From assembly GCF_008274655.1 (NCBI RefSeq), contig NZ_VTRV01000003.1, positions 1 through 39,942 of the forward strand: 39,942 nt of DNA, in the 5' to 3' direction. Shown here piece by piece: positions 1 to 8,782 of the stretch; within the stretch, counting starts at the first letter, position 1; each line of letters starts with the position of its first letter. The stretch is from Cognatilysobacter lacus. Lineage in GTDB: Bacteria; Pseudomonadota; Gammaproteobacteria; Xanthomonadales; Xanthomonadaceae. The notes below the pieces were generated by a model. That model ran no database searches, was not told the origin of the DNA, and was given only the letters and a program-made list of their open reading frames with translations. Made by a program: the position numbers and the translations under genes.

Positions 1-173
1 CCGTGCGAGCAACGCGAACTCGCCACGTGCACGAGCCGCATGGCCGTCGATGCGGGCGCCAACCGCGCCACGCGCGCAAGGAACGCAGTTCCCACGGTGC
101 CGACACCGAGCAGGGCGATCTCGGCTGCGACCGGCACCGGAACGGGCACCGACCGGTTCGCGACCGCGTTCAC
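1..173 (-). CDS. hom: Homoserine dehydrogenase, N-terminal fragment (runs off window)
   Basis: Only the first 57 codons lie in the window; the gene continues past the left edge. Translating the minus strand from a GTG at 173 gives a short polar, proline/valine-rich lead followed by a Rossmann nucleotide-binding start with the GVGTVG loop and then a run like the first helix of NAD(P)-binding homoserine dehydrogenases. The enzyme reduces aspartate semialdehyde to homoserine, the acceptor that metX would acylate. The GTG overlaps the metB stop by four bases (GTGA), so translation is probably coupled and this is the third gene of the methionine operon. The identification rests on the dinucleotide fold plus context, because the catalytic domain is not visible. 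Confidence 0.8.
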   Translation of the reverse strand, partial: MNAVANRSVPVPVPVAAEIALLGVGTVGTAFLARVARLAPASTAMRLVHVASSRCSH

Positions 174-1369
174 CCGCCGACCGCCGCTTCGCGTCGACAC
201 GCGCGTTCGGCGCGCACGAGCGCGGCGTCGATGTCGTCGCGCAGGTCGTCGACGTGCTCGATGCCCACCGAAAGCCGCAGCAGCCCGTCGCCGATCCCCG
301 CCGCGCGCCGCGCTTCGGGCGACATCGCCGCATGCGTCATGGTCGCCGGGTGGGCGATGAGGCTCTCGACGCCGCCGAGGGATTCGGCGAGCGTGAAACA
401 GCGCAGGCCGCCGAGGAATGCGCGCACGGCGTCGACGCCTCCGTCCAGCTCGATGCCCAGCATCGCGCCGAAGCCCGCCTGTTGCCGGATAGCCAGCGCG
501 TGGCCGGGATGGGTCGCCAGCCCCGGAAAGTGAACAACCCGCAGCGCGGGGTGGCGGACGCACCGCTCCACCAGCGCATGCGCGTTCTCCTGGTGGATAC
601 GCATGCGTGCGTCGAGCGTGCGCAGGCCGCGCAGGGTGAGGAAGCTGTCGAACGGCGAGCCCGTCACGCCGAGCGCGTTCGCCCACCATGTCAGCCGCTC
701 GTGCAGCGCCGTGTCGCGTGCGATCACGGCTCCGCCGATCACGTCGCTGTGGCCGTTGATGTACTTGGTCGTCGAATGCACGACGACATCCGCGCCGAAC
801 GCGATCGGCTGCTGCAGTGCGGGCGACAGGAACGTGTTGTCGACGACGGCGATCGCGCCCACCGCGTGACCCGCCTCAATCGTCGCCTCGAGGTCGGTGA
901 TACGAAGCAGCGGATTCGACGGAGTTTCGATCCACACCACCGATGCGCCGCCCGCCAGCGCCGCGTCCCGCGTATGCGCGCGCGTGAGGTCGGCGGTGAC
1001 GAGCTCGAAAAGGCCCTTCGACGCCAGCGCATTGAACAGCCGCCAGCTGCCGCCGTAGGCGTCGTGCGGTACGACCAGCCTTCCGCCTTCTGGAACGAGC
1101 GCGTGCAGTACCAGCGCCATCGCCGACATGCCGGTCGACGTGACCACGCCGCCGGCGCCGCCTTCCAGCTGCGCGAGTGCCTCGGCGAGAAGGTCGCGCG
1201 TGGGATTGCCGCTGCGCGTGTAGTCGTATGCACGCTTGCGTCCGAAGCTCTCGAACGAAAAGTTGGACGACAGCACCAGCGGCGGCGTCACGGCGCCGAA
1301 CGCGGCGTCGCGATCGATGCCGGCGCGCACGGCTACGGTCGCCGGCCGCGTGCCCCGTTGCGCCGTCAT
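170..1369 (-). CDS. metB: Cystathionine gamma-synthase / O-succinylhomoserine (thiol)-lyase, PLP enzyme
   Basis: A 399-residue member of the Cys/Met-metabolism PLP family, full length for that family. The active-site lysine is K202 in the segment HSTTKYINGHSDVIGG. Other hallmarks are YTRSGNPT near residue 50, the cofactor-ring stacking segment around AYGG (104-107), and VDNTFLSP (176-183). Enzymes of this type join an acylated homoserine with cysteine (giving cystathionine) or with sulfide (giving homocysteine), and sequence alone does not separate the two well. The ATG overlaps the metX stop (ATGA) and the TGA overlaps the hom GTG, so the three genes are translationally coupled. All sit downstream of the S-box riboswitch at 2455-2550, so expression should fall when S-adenosylmethionine is high. 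Confidence 0.9.
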   Translation of the reverse strand: MTAQRGTRPATVAVRAGIDRDAAFGAVTPPLVLSSNFSFESFGRKRAYDYTRSGNPTRDLLAEALAQLEGGAGGVVTSTGMSAMALVLHALVPEGGRLVVPHDAYGGSWRLFNALASKGLFELVTADLTRAHTRDAALAGGASVVWIETPSNPLLRITDLEATIEAGHAVGAIAVVDNTFLSPALQQPIAFGADVVVHSTTKYINGHSDVIGGAVIARDTALHERLTWWANALGVTGSPFDSFLTLRGLRTLDARMRIHQENAHALVERCVRHPALRVVHFPGLATHPGHALAIRQQAGFGAMLGIELDGGVDAVRAFLGGLRCFTLAESLGGVESLIAHPATMTHAAMSPEARRAAGIGDGLLRLSVGIEHVDDLRDDIDAALVRAERACRREAAVGG

Positions 1370-2385
1370 GCCGGCAGCTCCAGCGCTTCGGCCAGCACCG
1401 CGGCGATTGCTGCCGGCTCCTTGAGGAACGCGTCGTGGCCGTACCGTGAGCGCAGCACGCGCACCCGCGTTTCGCCGCGCAGTCCCTGCGCGAGTGCATA
1501 GGCATCCGCCACCGGCACCAGCCGGTCCAGTTCGATCGCCACCAGCGTCACCGGCGTTTCAATGGAACCGGGCACCACGCGCTGGAGGTCGATCGATTCC
1601 GACAGGCGCAGGAACGCGGTAACAGGCGTGCGCATCGCATAGGCCTGCCCGATGTGGTCGAGGTAGTCCTCGGACGGCACCCGCACGCGGCCGTCCACCA
1701 CCTGCGCCGCGCCGAAGCGCTCGTCGAACTCATCCGGCGTGCGATAGCTCAGCAGCGCGAGTTGGCGCGCGAGAGCGAGCCCGTCGATCGCGTCGCACTG
1801 CAACGAGCCCAGCTGCACGGCTCGGCGTTGCAGCGCGCGCCACGCGCTCGAATACGGATGTGCGCGATGCGTGCCGCTGATCGCGACCAGCCGCGCCACG
1901 CGCGCGGGCTGTCGCGAGGCGAACTGCAATCCGACCATCGCGCCGTACGAACTTCCGACGAACGCGTCGAGGCGACCGATCGCCAGATGGTCGAGCAGTG
2001 CGGCGATCGCGTCGGCCTGGTCCGCCGGATCGATCGGCGCGTCCAGCGTGCCGTCCGCGCCGATCCAGTCGACGGAGACGATGCAGGCGCGCGAAGGATC
2101 GATCGCGCGTCCCGCGCCGACCTGCGCGTCCCACCAGCCGTCCGCGGCGTCCGCCGCATTCGCCGCGACATGGCGGCCCGCCGAGATGCCGCCCGCGACG
2201 AAAACCGTCGGGTGGCGGATGTCGCCGTTGATTTCGTAACGAATCCGCACGCGACGCAGGCCGGCGTGGCGCAGCTCGAGGTCGAGTTCGAATTCACCCA
2301 CGCGTGCGGGCGGCGAAAGGGTGGCGAGCTCTGCGTCCACGAATGCGGGCGCGGGGTCGAACGTGCGGAGGGAAACGAGGCTCAT
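1366..2385 (-). CDS. metX: Homoserine O-acyltransferase, MetX type (probably succinyl)
   Basis: A 339-residue alpha/beta-hydrolase-fold acyltransferase that activates homoserine for sulfur incorporation. The nucleophile elbow is VGSSYGAMVG, the acid is probably in IELDRLVP, and the histidine is in YGHDAF near the C terminus. It is somewhat shorter than classical MetX proteins (about 370). I chose the ATG at 2385, which gives MSLVSLR and has a GGAG nine bases upstream; the frame stays open to 2433 but without a better ribosome site. The acyl donor cannot be read from the sequence, although xanthomonads generally use succinyl-CoA. Related MetX-like proteins in this group acylate serine instead, but metB and hom in the same operon and a SAM-I riboswitch in front favour homoserine. 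Confidence 0.85.
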   Translation of the reverse strand: MSLVSLRTFDPAPAFVDAELATLSPPARVGEFELDLELRHAGLRRVRIRYEINGDIRHPTVFVAGGISAGRHVAANAADAADGWWDAQVGAGRAIDPSRACIVSVDWIGADGTLDAPIDPADQADAIAALLDHLAIGRLDAFVGSSYGAMVGLQFASRQPARVARLVAISGTHRAHPYSSAWRALQRRAVQLGSLQCDAIDGLALARQLALLSYRTPDEFDERFGAAQVVDGRVRVPSEDYLDHIGQAYAMRTPVTAFLRLSESIDLQRVVPGSIETPVTLVAIELDRLVPVADAYALAQGLRGETRVRVLRSRYGHDAFLKEPAAIAAVLAEALELPA

Positions 2386-2396
2386 GGCAAAGGGCT

Positions 2397-2442
2397 CCGG
2401 GTTGACGGGGCCATCGAGCCTGCGACGCCCCACCGAACCCGG
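2397..2442 (-). promoter_or_regulatory. Hairpin that can occlude the metX ribosome-binding site
   Basis: Between the SAM-I aptamer and the metX ATG, the RNA can fold into a long hairpin. The outer arm CCGGGTT (2442-2436) pairs with AACCCGG (2403-2397), and inside it GGGGC (2431-2427) pairs with GCCCC (2411-2407). The 3' arm contains the first two G residues of the GGAG Shine-Dalgarno element (2398-2395). No poly-U tract follows, so I read this as a translational expression platform rather than a transcription terminator. This is inference from complementarity only. Confidence 0.45.
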
Positions 2443-2454
2443 CAGGGAGCGCGA

Positions 2455-2550
2455 CCATCTTCCGGCATGACGCCGCAGGAATTGGCACCTGGTGCTTTCG
2501 CACTGGTTGCCCCGGCGTCTGTGGGCCTGTCCCTCAGCCGGTCTCGATGG
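2455..2550 (-). ncRNA. SAM-I (S-box) riboswitch upstream of metX
   Basis: The leader of the methionine operon carries the S-box core in order: GAGGGACAGGCCC, then CCGGGGCAACCA, a short P3 hairpin GTGC-gaaa-GCAC, and GGTGCCAATTCCTGC. A closing P1 helix forms between CCATC (2550-2546) and GATGG (2459-2455), helped by CCGG on each side. These are the invariant blocks of the SAM-I aptamer, which binds S-adenosylmethionine. About 70 bases separate the aptamer from the metX ATG and contain a hairpin that overlaps the ribosome-binding site. The exact P1 boundaries are estimated. Confidence 0.9.
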
Positions 2551-2675
2551 ATGGCCGCAGTCTGCCGACGGGCTGGACGTCTGTCAATCGCTTCATGCGG
2601 ATGAAGCGATGAACGGCTTGATGGGAGGCGGAGGCACTCAGCCGGCAGCAGGCGTGGCGCCCTTACACTCGAACG

Positions 2676-3779
2676 ATGCGTTCCCCCTTCCTCTTCGCCG
2701 TCGGGCTCACGGCGGTCGTCGCCTGCGCGCCCGTGCGGCCTGCCGCACCCCCGGCCGCCGCCGCTCCCGAGCCCGTCGTGCCCGACGCCGTGACGGTGGG
2801 CGAGCGCTTCGTGACCGAGGAAAACGTGGCCGACGAGCTCGACTCACCCGCCACCTGGACCGCCGAGGACGGCCGCGCGCAGGTGATCGTCACCGCGAAG
2901 TCCACGCATCCGCTGGTGGTGTTCGATGGCGACAGCGGCGAGCGCCTACGCGACGTGGGCGAAAAGGGCGAAGCGGCGGGCCGGTTCGAGCGTCCCGGCG
3001 GCATCGCCGTGCAGGGCGACCTCGCGTTCGTGGTCGACCGCGACAACCATCGCGTGCAGGTGCTCTCGTTGCCCACGCTCACTCCGGTCGCGACGTTCGG
3101 CGAATCCGACCTGCGCGCGCCTTACGGCATATGGGCGAACGAGTCGGAGCCGGGTGACCTCGACGTCTATGTCACCGACGGCTCCGTTTCCGAGGCGAAG
3201 TTCGACCATGTGCCGTCTGTTGCAGAACCCGGCGCGCGACTGAAGCGCTTTCGAGTCCAGGAAGACGGCGATGGCGCCGTGCATGCGCGTCTTCTGGGCG
3301 CGTTCGCCGATGCCCGTGAAGCCGGCGCGCTGCACGGGGCCGGATCGATCGCGGGAGACCCGGCCAACAATCGTCTGCTGATAGCAGACGCAGACACGCA
3401 TCCTTCCATGTCGACACTTCGCGAATACACGCTCGATGGCCATGACACGGGCGGCGGCGCGGCCGCTGGTGCGTTCGCCGCGCACGCCGCGGGCGTGGCG
3501 CTGTGGGATTGCCCGGGCGGTGACGGCTACTGGATCGCCGCCGACCCGCTGGCCCCGCTCGCCGTCTTCCATGTGGTCGATCGCAGGACACTCGCACCGC
3601 GCGGCAGCTTCCGCGGCCGCGTCACGTCGCACACCCGTGGCATCGCGTTGCACGCCGCCGGCACGCCGAGCTTTCCCGGCGGCGTCTTGTACGCGGTGCA
3701 CGATGACCGCGCGATCGCGGCGTTCGACCTTCGCGACATCGCCAGCGCGCTGCACCTGGACGAGCAATGCGTGCGCTGA
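2676..3779 (+). CDS. Phytase-like beta-propeller lipoprotein
   Basis: 367 residues. The N terminus is a lipoprotein signal ending in VVAC, which places the lipidated Cys at residue 17; Ala follows it, which favours the outer membrane. After a Pro/Ala-rich linker (18-36) the protein resembles the beta-propeller 3-phytase-like family. A DSPATW segment sits near 56, and propeller-type strands such as VFDGDSGERLRDVG and RPGGIAVQGDLAFVVDRDNHRVQV resemble NHL/phytase blades. Family members hydrolyse phytate or other phosphoesters in a Ca-dependent way, but catalytic phosphate ligands cannot be assigned here, so the activity is uncertain. The ATG has almost no leader: a TACACT -10-like element ends six bases before it. 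The stop overlaps the M23 gene by 13 bases, suggesting co-expression. Confidence 0.7.
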   Translation: MRSPFLFAVGLTAVVACAPVRPAAPPAAAAPEPVVPDAVTVGERFVTEENVADELDSPATWTAEDGRAQVIVTAKSTHPLVVFDGDSGERLRDVGEKGEAAGRFERPGGIAVQGDLAFVVDRDNHRVQVLSLPTLTPVATFGESDLRAPYGIWANESEPGDLDVYVTDGSVSEAKFDHVPSVAEPGARLKRFRVQEDGDGAVHARLLGAFADAREAGALHGAGSIAGDPANNRLLIADADTHPSMSTLREYTLDGHDTGGGAAAGAFAAHAAGVALWDCPGGDGYWIAADPLAPLAVFHVVDRRTLAPRGSFRGRVTSHTRGIALHAAGTPSFPGGVLYAVHDDRAIAAFDLRDIASALHLDEQCVR

Positions 3780-4690
3780 TCCCGACGCTGGTCGCCGCCA
3801 TCTGCCTGCTCGCGCTGCCCTTCGCGCAGGCGGGCAAGGTTTATCGCTGGGTGGACGCCCACGGCGTTGCGCACTACGGCGACCATGCACCGGCCACGGC
3901 CACCGCGCCACGCGCCCATGTCCGCGTCAGCAACGTGGCTGATGCGTCCGACCCCTCGCCCATCGCCGTGCTGCGTCGCGCGTCGTCCGGCTCGGGCATC
4001 CAGGCGATTGCCGAAAACCGCCTCGCCGGCCCGGTCGAAGTACGCCTCGCGTTTTCGCGCGACAACAACATGCGCGCCGATCCCGACCTGCCGGTCTCAA
4101 CCACGGTGCCCGCGAGCAGGCGATCCGTGATCGCGTACCTGGAGGCGCTCGACCCTGCACAACCCGGCGACTTCGAACTGACGATGGATGCCGTGCCCGG
4201 CGACCCGCGCGCCCGGCCACAGGACGTCGAGTACCTGCTCCCGCTGCGCATGCGCGGCTGGCATATCGAACAGGGTTTCGGCGGCAGCTTCAGCCATGAC
4301 GACGAGCAGAACCGATACGCCATCGACCTCGCCGCGCCGATCGGCACGCCGGTTCTCGCTGCCCGCGACGGCGTGGTCATGCAGGTCGAATCGGATTTCG
4401 CGCGCGCCGGGCTGGACCGCGAGCGCTACGCCGGCCGCGCCAACCTGATCCGCATCCTGCACGACGACGGGACGATGGCGATGTACGCCCACCTCAAGGC
4501 GGAAGGCGTTCTCGTGCGCCTCGGGCAGCGCGTGCAGGCCGGCCAGGTGATCGGGCTGTCCGGCAACACCGGTTTCACGTCGGGGCCGCATCTGCACTTT
4601 TCCGTGCAGGCCAATCGCGGCATGCGGCTCGAATCGATCCGTTTCCGCATGCGCGGCCCGCAGGGGCCGCTCAACCTCGGCGGAATCTGA
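3767..4690 (+). CDS. Exported M23-family peptidase with N-terminal DUF4124
   Basis: 307 residues. A Sec signal peptide ends around AQA (residue 22). Next comes a DUF4124-type segment (KVYRWVDAHGVAHYGD), and the C-terminal third is an M23/LytM zinc metallopeptidase domain. Visible ligands are the SH in GGSFSHDDEQ followed by NRYAIDLA, which supplies the conserved Asp; MYAHL; and the terminal HLHF. M23 enzymes cut peptide cross-bridges in peptidoglycan. The first His lies in the SH-x(n)-NRYAID arrangement rather than the compact HxxxD form, as in a known subset of this family. The ligand set looks complete, so an active endopeptidase is likely. The gene starts inside the 3' end of the lipoprotein gene and ends three bases from the convergent HDOD gene. 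Confidence 0.85.
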   Translation: MRALIPTLVAAICLLALPFAQAGKVYRWVDAHGVAHYGDHAPATATAPRAHVRVSNVADASDPSPIAVLRRASSGSGIQAIAENRLAGPVEVRLAFSRDNNMRADPDLPVSTTVPASRRSVIAYLEALDPAQPGDFELTMDAVPGDPRARPQDVEYLLPLRMRGWHIEQGFGGSFSHDDEQNRYAIDLAAPIGTPVLAARDGVVMQVESDFARAGLDRERYAGRANLIRILHDDGTMAMYAHLKAEGVLVRLGQRVQAGQVIGLSGNTGFTSGPHLHFSVQANRGMRLESIRFRMRGPQGPLNLGGI

Positions 4691-4693
4691 GGC

Positions 4694-5776
4694 TTACTCG
4701 TTCGCCAGCGCCTCGGCGCGTTCGCGCCACTCGGGCAGGCGTTCGATCTGGAACGTGGCGCGCAGGTATTCGTCGTCGAGCGGCAGCCCCGACACCAGCG
4801 CGCAGGCGACATGCACCGCGCCCGGCACCCAGAAGCCCGACATGCGCACCGCTCCCGGGCGATGGTGGTAGGCGACCGCTTCGACGATCGGCATCGGGAG
4901 GCCCCATAGGCCCAGCAGGTACGCGCCCGCCTCGGCGTAGTGCGGGCCCGTGTCGTCCGGGCCTCCGCGGCTCACGCCCGGCAGCAGCTTGCCCACTTCG
5001 GCGAGCAGCGCGGCGGTCGCGGCAAGCTCCGCGCTCGGGCCGGAAAGCAACTGGCCCGCAAGCCGCGACGTGCGCACCGCGCGCTCCTGCATTGCTTCGC
5101 GCTCGGCGGGCGTCATGGTGCCCGCGCCCAGTGCCTCGCTGGTCAGCACCAGGCGCTGCAGGATGCGGGTGCCGAGGCGCGTCACCGCCGTGCGCATGTC
5201 CGTGATCGCGCGGCCGGACGAGAAGTACGCGGAATTGCACAGGCGCAGCACCTTGGCGACCACCGCGGGGTCCTGCGAGATCAGCGTCGCGATCTCCGTG
5301 GCGCCGACGTCGGGGTCCTGCATCAGGCGTTCGAGTTCCATATAGAGCTTGGGCGGCGGCGGCAGCGACCCGACGCGCCCGATCGTCTGCACCAGCGTCG
5401 GGTTGGTCAGCAGGTCGCGCAGTTCCTGCACGCTTTCCACGGCCTCGATCAGCTCGCTGGCATCGAGCGGTTTGCGCAGGAAACGGTGCGCGACGTCGAG
5501 CGCCTGCATCGCGTCAGTGCCGTGGCCGCGGTCAAGCAGAAGGATCCGCGCGGCCTCCGGATGCAGCGTGCGCACCTGCTCGAGCAGGTGCGCCCCCTGC
5601 ACGGCGCCGATCTGCATGTCGGTCACGATGACGTCGATACGCCGGTCGGCCGGGATCGTCAGCGCCTCGCCGGTGCCGGTATGCCAGCTGACGTTCCAGT
5701 CGAGCCCGAAATCATGCAGCGCGAGCTGGAGCTCGTTGGCGCGACCGCCTTCCTCACCGACCATGACGATGTACAT
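4694..5776 (-). CDS. Response regulator with receiver and HDOD output domain
   Basis: 360 residues. Residues 1-115 form a receiver domain with acidic residues EE at 8-9, the likely phosphoacceptor D53 in IVTDMQ, and the conserved K102 in FLRKP. The switch Ser/Thr position reads ILLLD, so the phosphorylation switch may be non-standard. From about 140 an HDOD domain begins (PPPPKLYMELERLMQD, then ISQDPAVVAKVLRLCNSAYF, then YHHRPG), related to HD phosphohydrolases but lacking the HD metal pair. REC-HDOD proteins act in signalling, often linked to cyclic-di-GMP or motility, and partners cannot be named here. I chose the ATG at 5776, preceded by AGGGA; the frame stays open to 6244, but that part overlaps prfC and does not resemble the family. 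The gene is divergent from prfC. Confidence 0.85.
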   Translation of the reverse strand: MYIVMVGEEGGRANELQLALHDFGLDWNVSWHTGTGEALTIPADRRIDVIVTDMQIGAVQGAHLLEQVRTLHPEAARILLLDRGHGTDAMQALDVAHRFLRKPLDASELIEAVESVQELRDLLTNPTLVQTIGRVGSLPPPPKLYMELERLMQDPDVGATEIATLISQDPAVVAKVLRLCNSAYFSSGRAITDMRTAVTRLGTRILQRLVLTSEALGAGTMTPAEREAMQERAVRTSRLAGQLLSGPSAELAATAALLAEVGKLLPGVSRGGPDDTGPHYAEAGAYLLGLWGLPMPIVEAVAYHHRPGAVRMSGFWVPGAVHVACALVSGLPLDDEYLRATFQIERLPEWRERAEALANE

Positions 5777-5901
5777 CCGATCCCTGCCAGTCCCTGCCTG
5801 CAGCGGATATCGGCCGGCGGACAGGAAACTTTCACGCGCCCGCCGCCGGCGGGTCACGGTTTCAGCCGGGCTGCGTTCGGGGCCCTGGGCGCCCGCGCCG
5901 C

Positions 5902-5907
5902 TATAAT
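5902..5907 (+). promoter_or_regulatory. Consensus -10 element upstream of prfC
   Basis: A perfect TATAAT lies 47 bases before the prfC ATG, between the divergent HDOD and prfC genes. No convincing -35 hexamer sits 16-18 bases upstream; the nearest T-rich candidate is TTCGGG, 20 bases away. An activator or an upstream element may help. Confidence 0.5.
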
Positions 5908-5954
5908 CGGCGCCCTTCCCCGCCCTGCTGCCGCGCCCCGTGCGCGCCGACGCC

Positions 5955-7559
<1,605 letters not shown>

Positions 7560-7611
7560 GTCGTTCGCTGGCCGTGACGATGCGTGCGCAGGTGCGCGAT
7601 ACGATGCATGC

Positions 7612-8283
7612 ATGCACGCCTCCCCCGGCTTCGAATCCCCGCCGCACGATGCGCGCGGCGCACTGCGACACGCCACGCACGAGTTCGCCAACGCGCTGAC
7701 CCACGGCGTCGGCGCCCTGGCGGCGCTGGTGGGCGGTGCGCTCATGGTCGCGCTCGCGGCAACACGCGGCGACGGCTGGCAGCTTGCCGGCGCGATCGTG
7801 TTCAGCGCCTGCCTCTTGTTGCTCTACACGGCGTCGACGCTCTACCACTCGGCGCGCGATCCGGTCGCCAAGGTGCGCTTCAAGGTCTTCGACCATTGCG
7901 CGATCTACCTGCTGATCGCGGGCACGTACACGCCCTTTACCCTCATCGCGCTGCGCGGCCCGCTCGGCTGGGGCCTGTTCGCGGCGATCTGGGCGCTCGC
8001 CGTCGCCGGCATCGGTTTCAAGCTGATGTTCACCGGCCGATTCAAACGCACCTCCACCGCGCTCTACATCGCCATGGGCTGGCTCGGCATTTTCGCGATC
8101 CGGCCGCTGATGCACGCCGTCGACGCGGCGACGCTGGGGTGGATGCTCGCCGGCGGCTTGGCCTACACGCTCGGCACCGCGTTCTACCTGCGCAATTCGC
8201 GTTACGCGCATGCGGTGTGGCACCTGTTCTGCGTGGCCGGCAGCGTGTGCCACTACGTGGCTGTCCTCCGGCAGGTGGCCTGA
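7612..8283 (+). CDS. Hemolysin III family / PAQR-type seven-helix membrane protein
   Basis: 223 residues with about seven membrane segments in the bacterial HlyIII/YqfA branch of the PAQR superfamily. The family's proposed metal-binding motifs are present: STLYHS in the second helix region, FDHCAIYLLIAGTYTP, and HAVWHLFCVAGSVCHY near the end, giving the His/Asp set of PAQR hydrolases. Bacterial members have been linked to membrane homeostasis and occasionally to haemolysis; the substrate is unknown. The ATG at 7612 has almost no leader, and a TACGAT hexamer ends six bases before it, so the transcript may be leaderless or the start may be slightly different (an ATG in another frame lies at 7608). 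Confidence 0.85.
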   Translation: MHASPGFESPPHDARGALRHATHEFANALTHGVGALAALVGGALMVALAATRGDGWQLAGAIVFSACLLLLYTASTLYHSARDPVAKVRFKVFDHCAIYLLIAGTYTPFTLIALRGPLGWGLFAAIWALAVAGIGFKLMFTGRFKRTSTALYIAMGWLGIFAIRPLMHAVDAATLGWMLAGGLAYTLGTAFYLRNSRYAHAVWHLFCVAGSVCHYVAVLRQVA

Positions 8284-8356
8284 ACCGCCCGCAACGGATT
8301 CACCGGCAATTGACCGACCAGCAGTGAAGGTGCGGCGATCTTCGCCGGAGCCACCC

Positions 8357-8779
8357 ATGCCGACCGTGCTTCGCAGCAGCGCCATCGTCCTCATCCTGCT
8401 CGCGCTTGCGGCCTGTTCGCAGGACAAGCGCAGCGGCGAGCCGCGGATGCGGGCGGACGAGCCGGAAGCCGCCGGGCGTCCGACGGGGGTGTCGGCCGAA
8501 GAGGGCCATCTGGCGCGAGGCACGACCGCGACAATCGTGGACCTGCCCGCGCCCGACACCGTAGCCCCGGCCGCGTTCACCTGCGCCGGCGGCAACAAGG
8601 TCGACATCACCCCGCATGGTGCCGTGGTGACGCTCGAGGACGGCCGCAGCGTCCGGATCGATCGCGACGCCGCGGACGCCCTGCACTTCCACGGCGAAGC
8701 GCTCGAGTTCCGCATGAAGAATGGCCAGGGCGACCTGAGCCAGGACGAAGGCGGCACCTTCCACTGCACCGGCAGCTGA
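8357..8779 (+). CDS. Small lipoprotein, possible MliC-like lysozyme inhibitor
   Basis: 140 residues. The ATG at 8357 has GGAG seven bases upstream. The signal ends in the lipobox LAAC with the lipidated Cys at residue 20 and Ser at +2, pointing to the outer membrane. A charged linker runs to about residue 70. The C-terminal part has the outline of the C-type-lysozyme-inhibitor (MliC) domain: FTC near its start, a VVTLEDGRSV hairpin, an EFRMKNGQG segment where MliC has its lysozyme-contact loop, and a closing FHCTGS, so two Cys could form the domain's disulfide. The match is by pattern and is not strong; a plain hypothetical lipoprotein is the fallback. It lies three bases before the AsmA-family gene. 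Confidence 0.6.
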   Translation: MPTVLRSSAIVLILLALAACSQDKRSGEPRMRADEPEAAGRPTGVSAEEGHLARGTTATIVDLPAPDTVAPAAFTCAGGNKVDITPHGAVVTLEDGRSVRIDRDAADALHFHGEALEFRMKNGQGDLSQDEGGTFHCTGS

Positions 8780-8782
8780 TCG

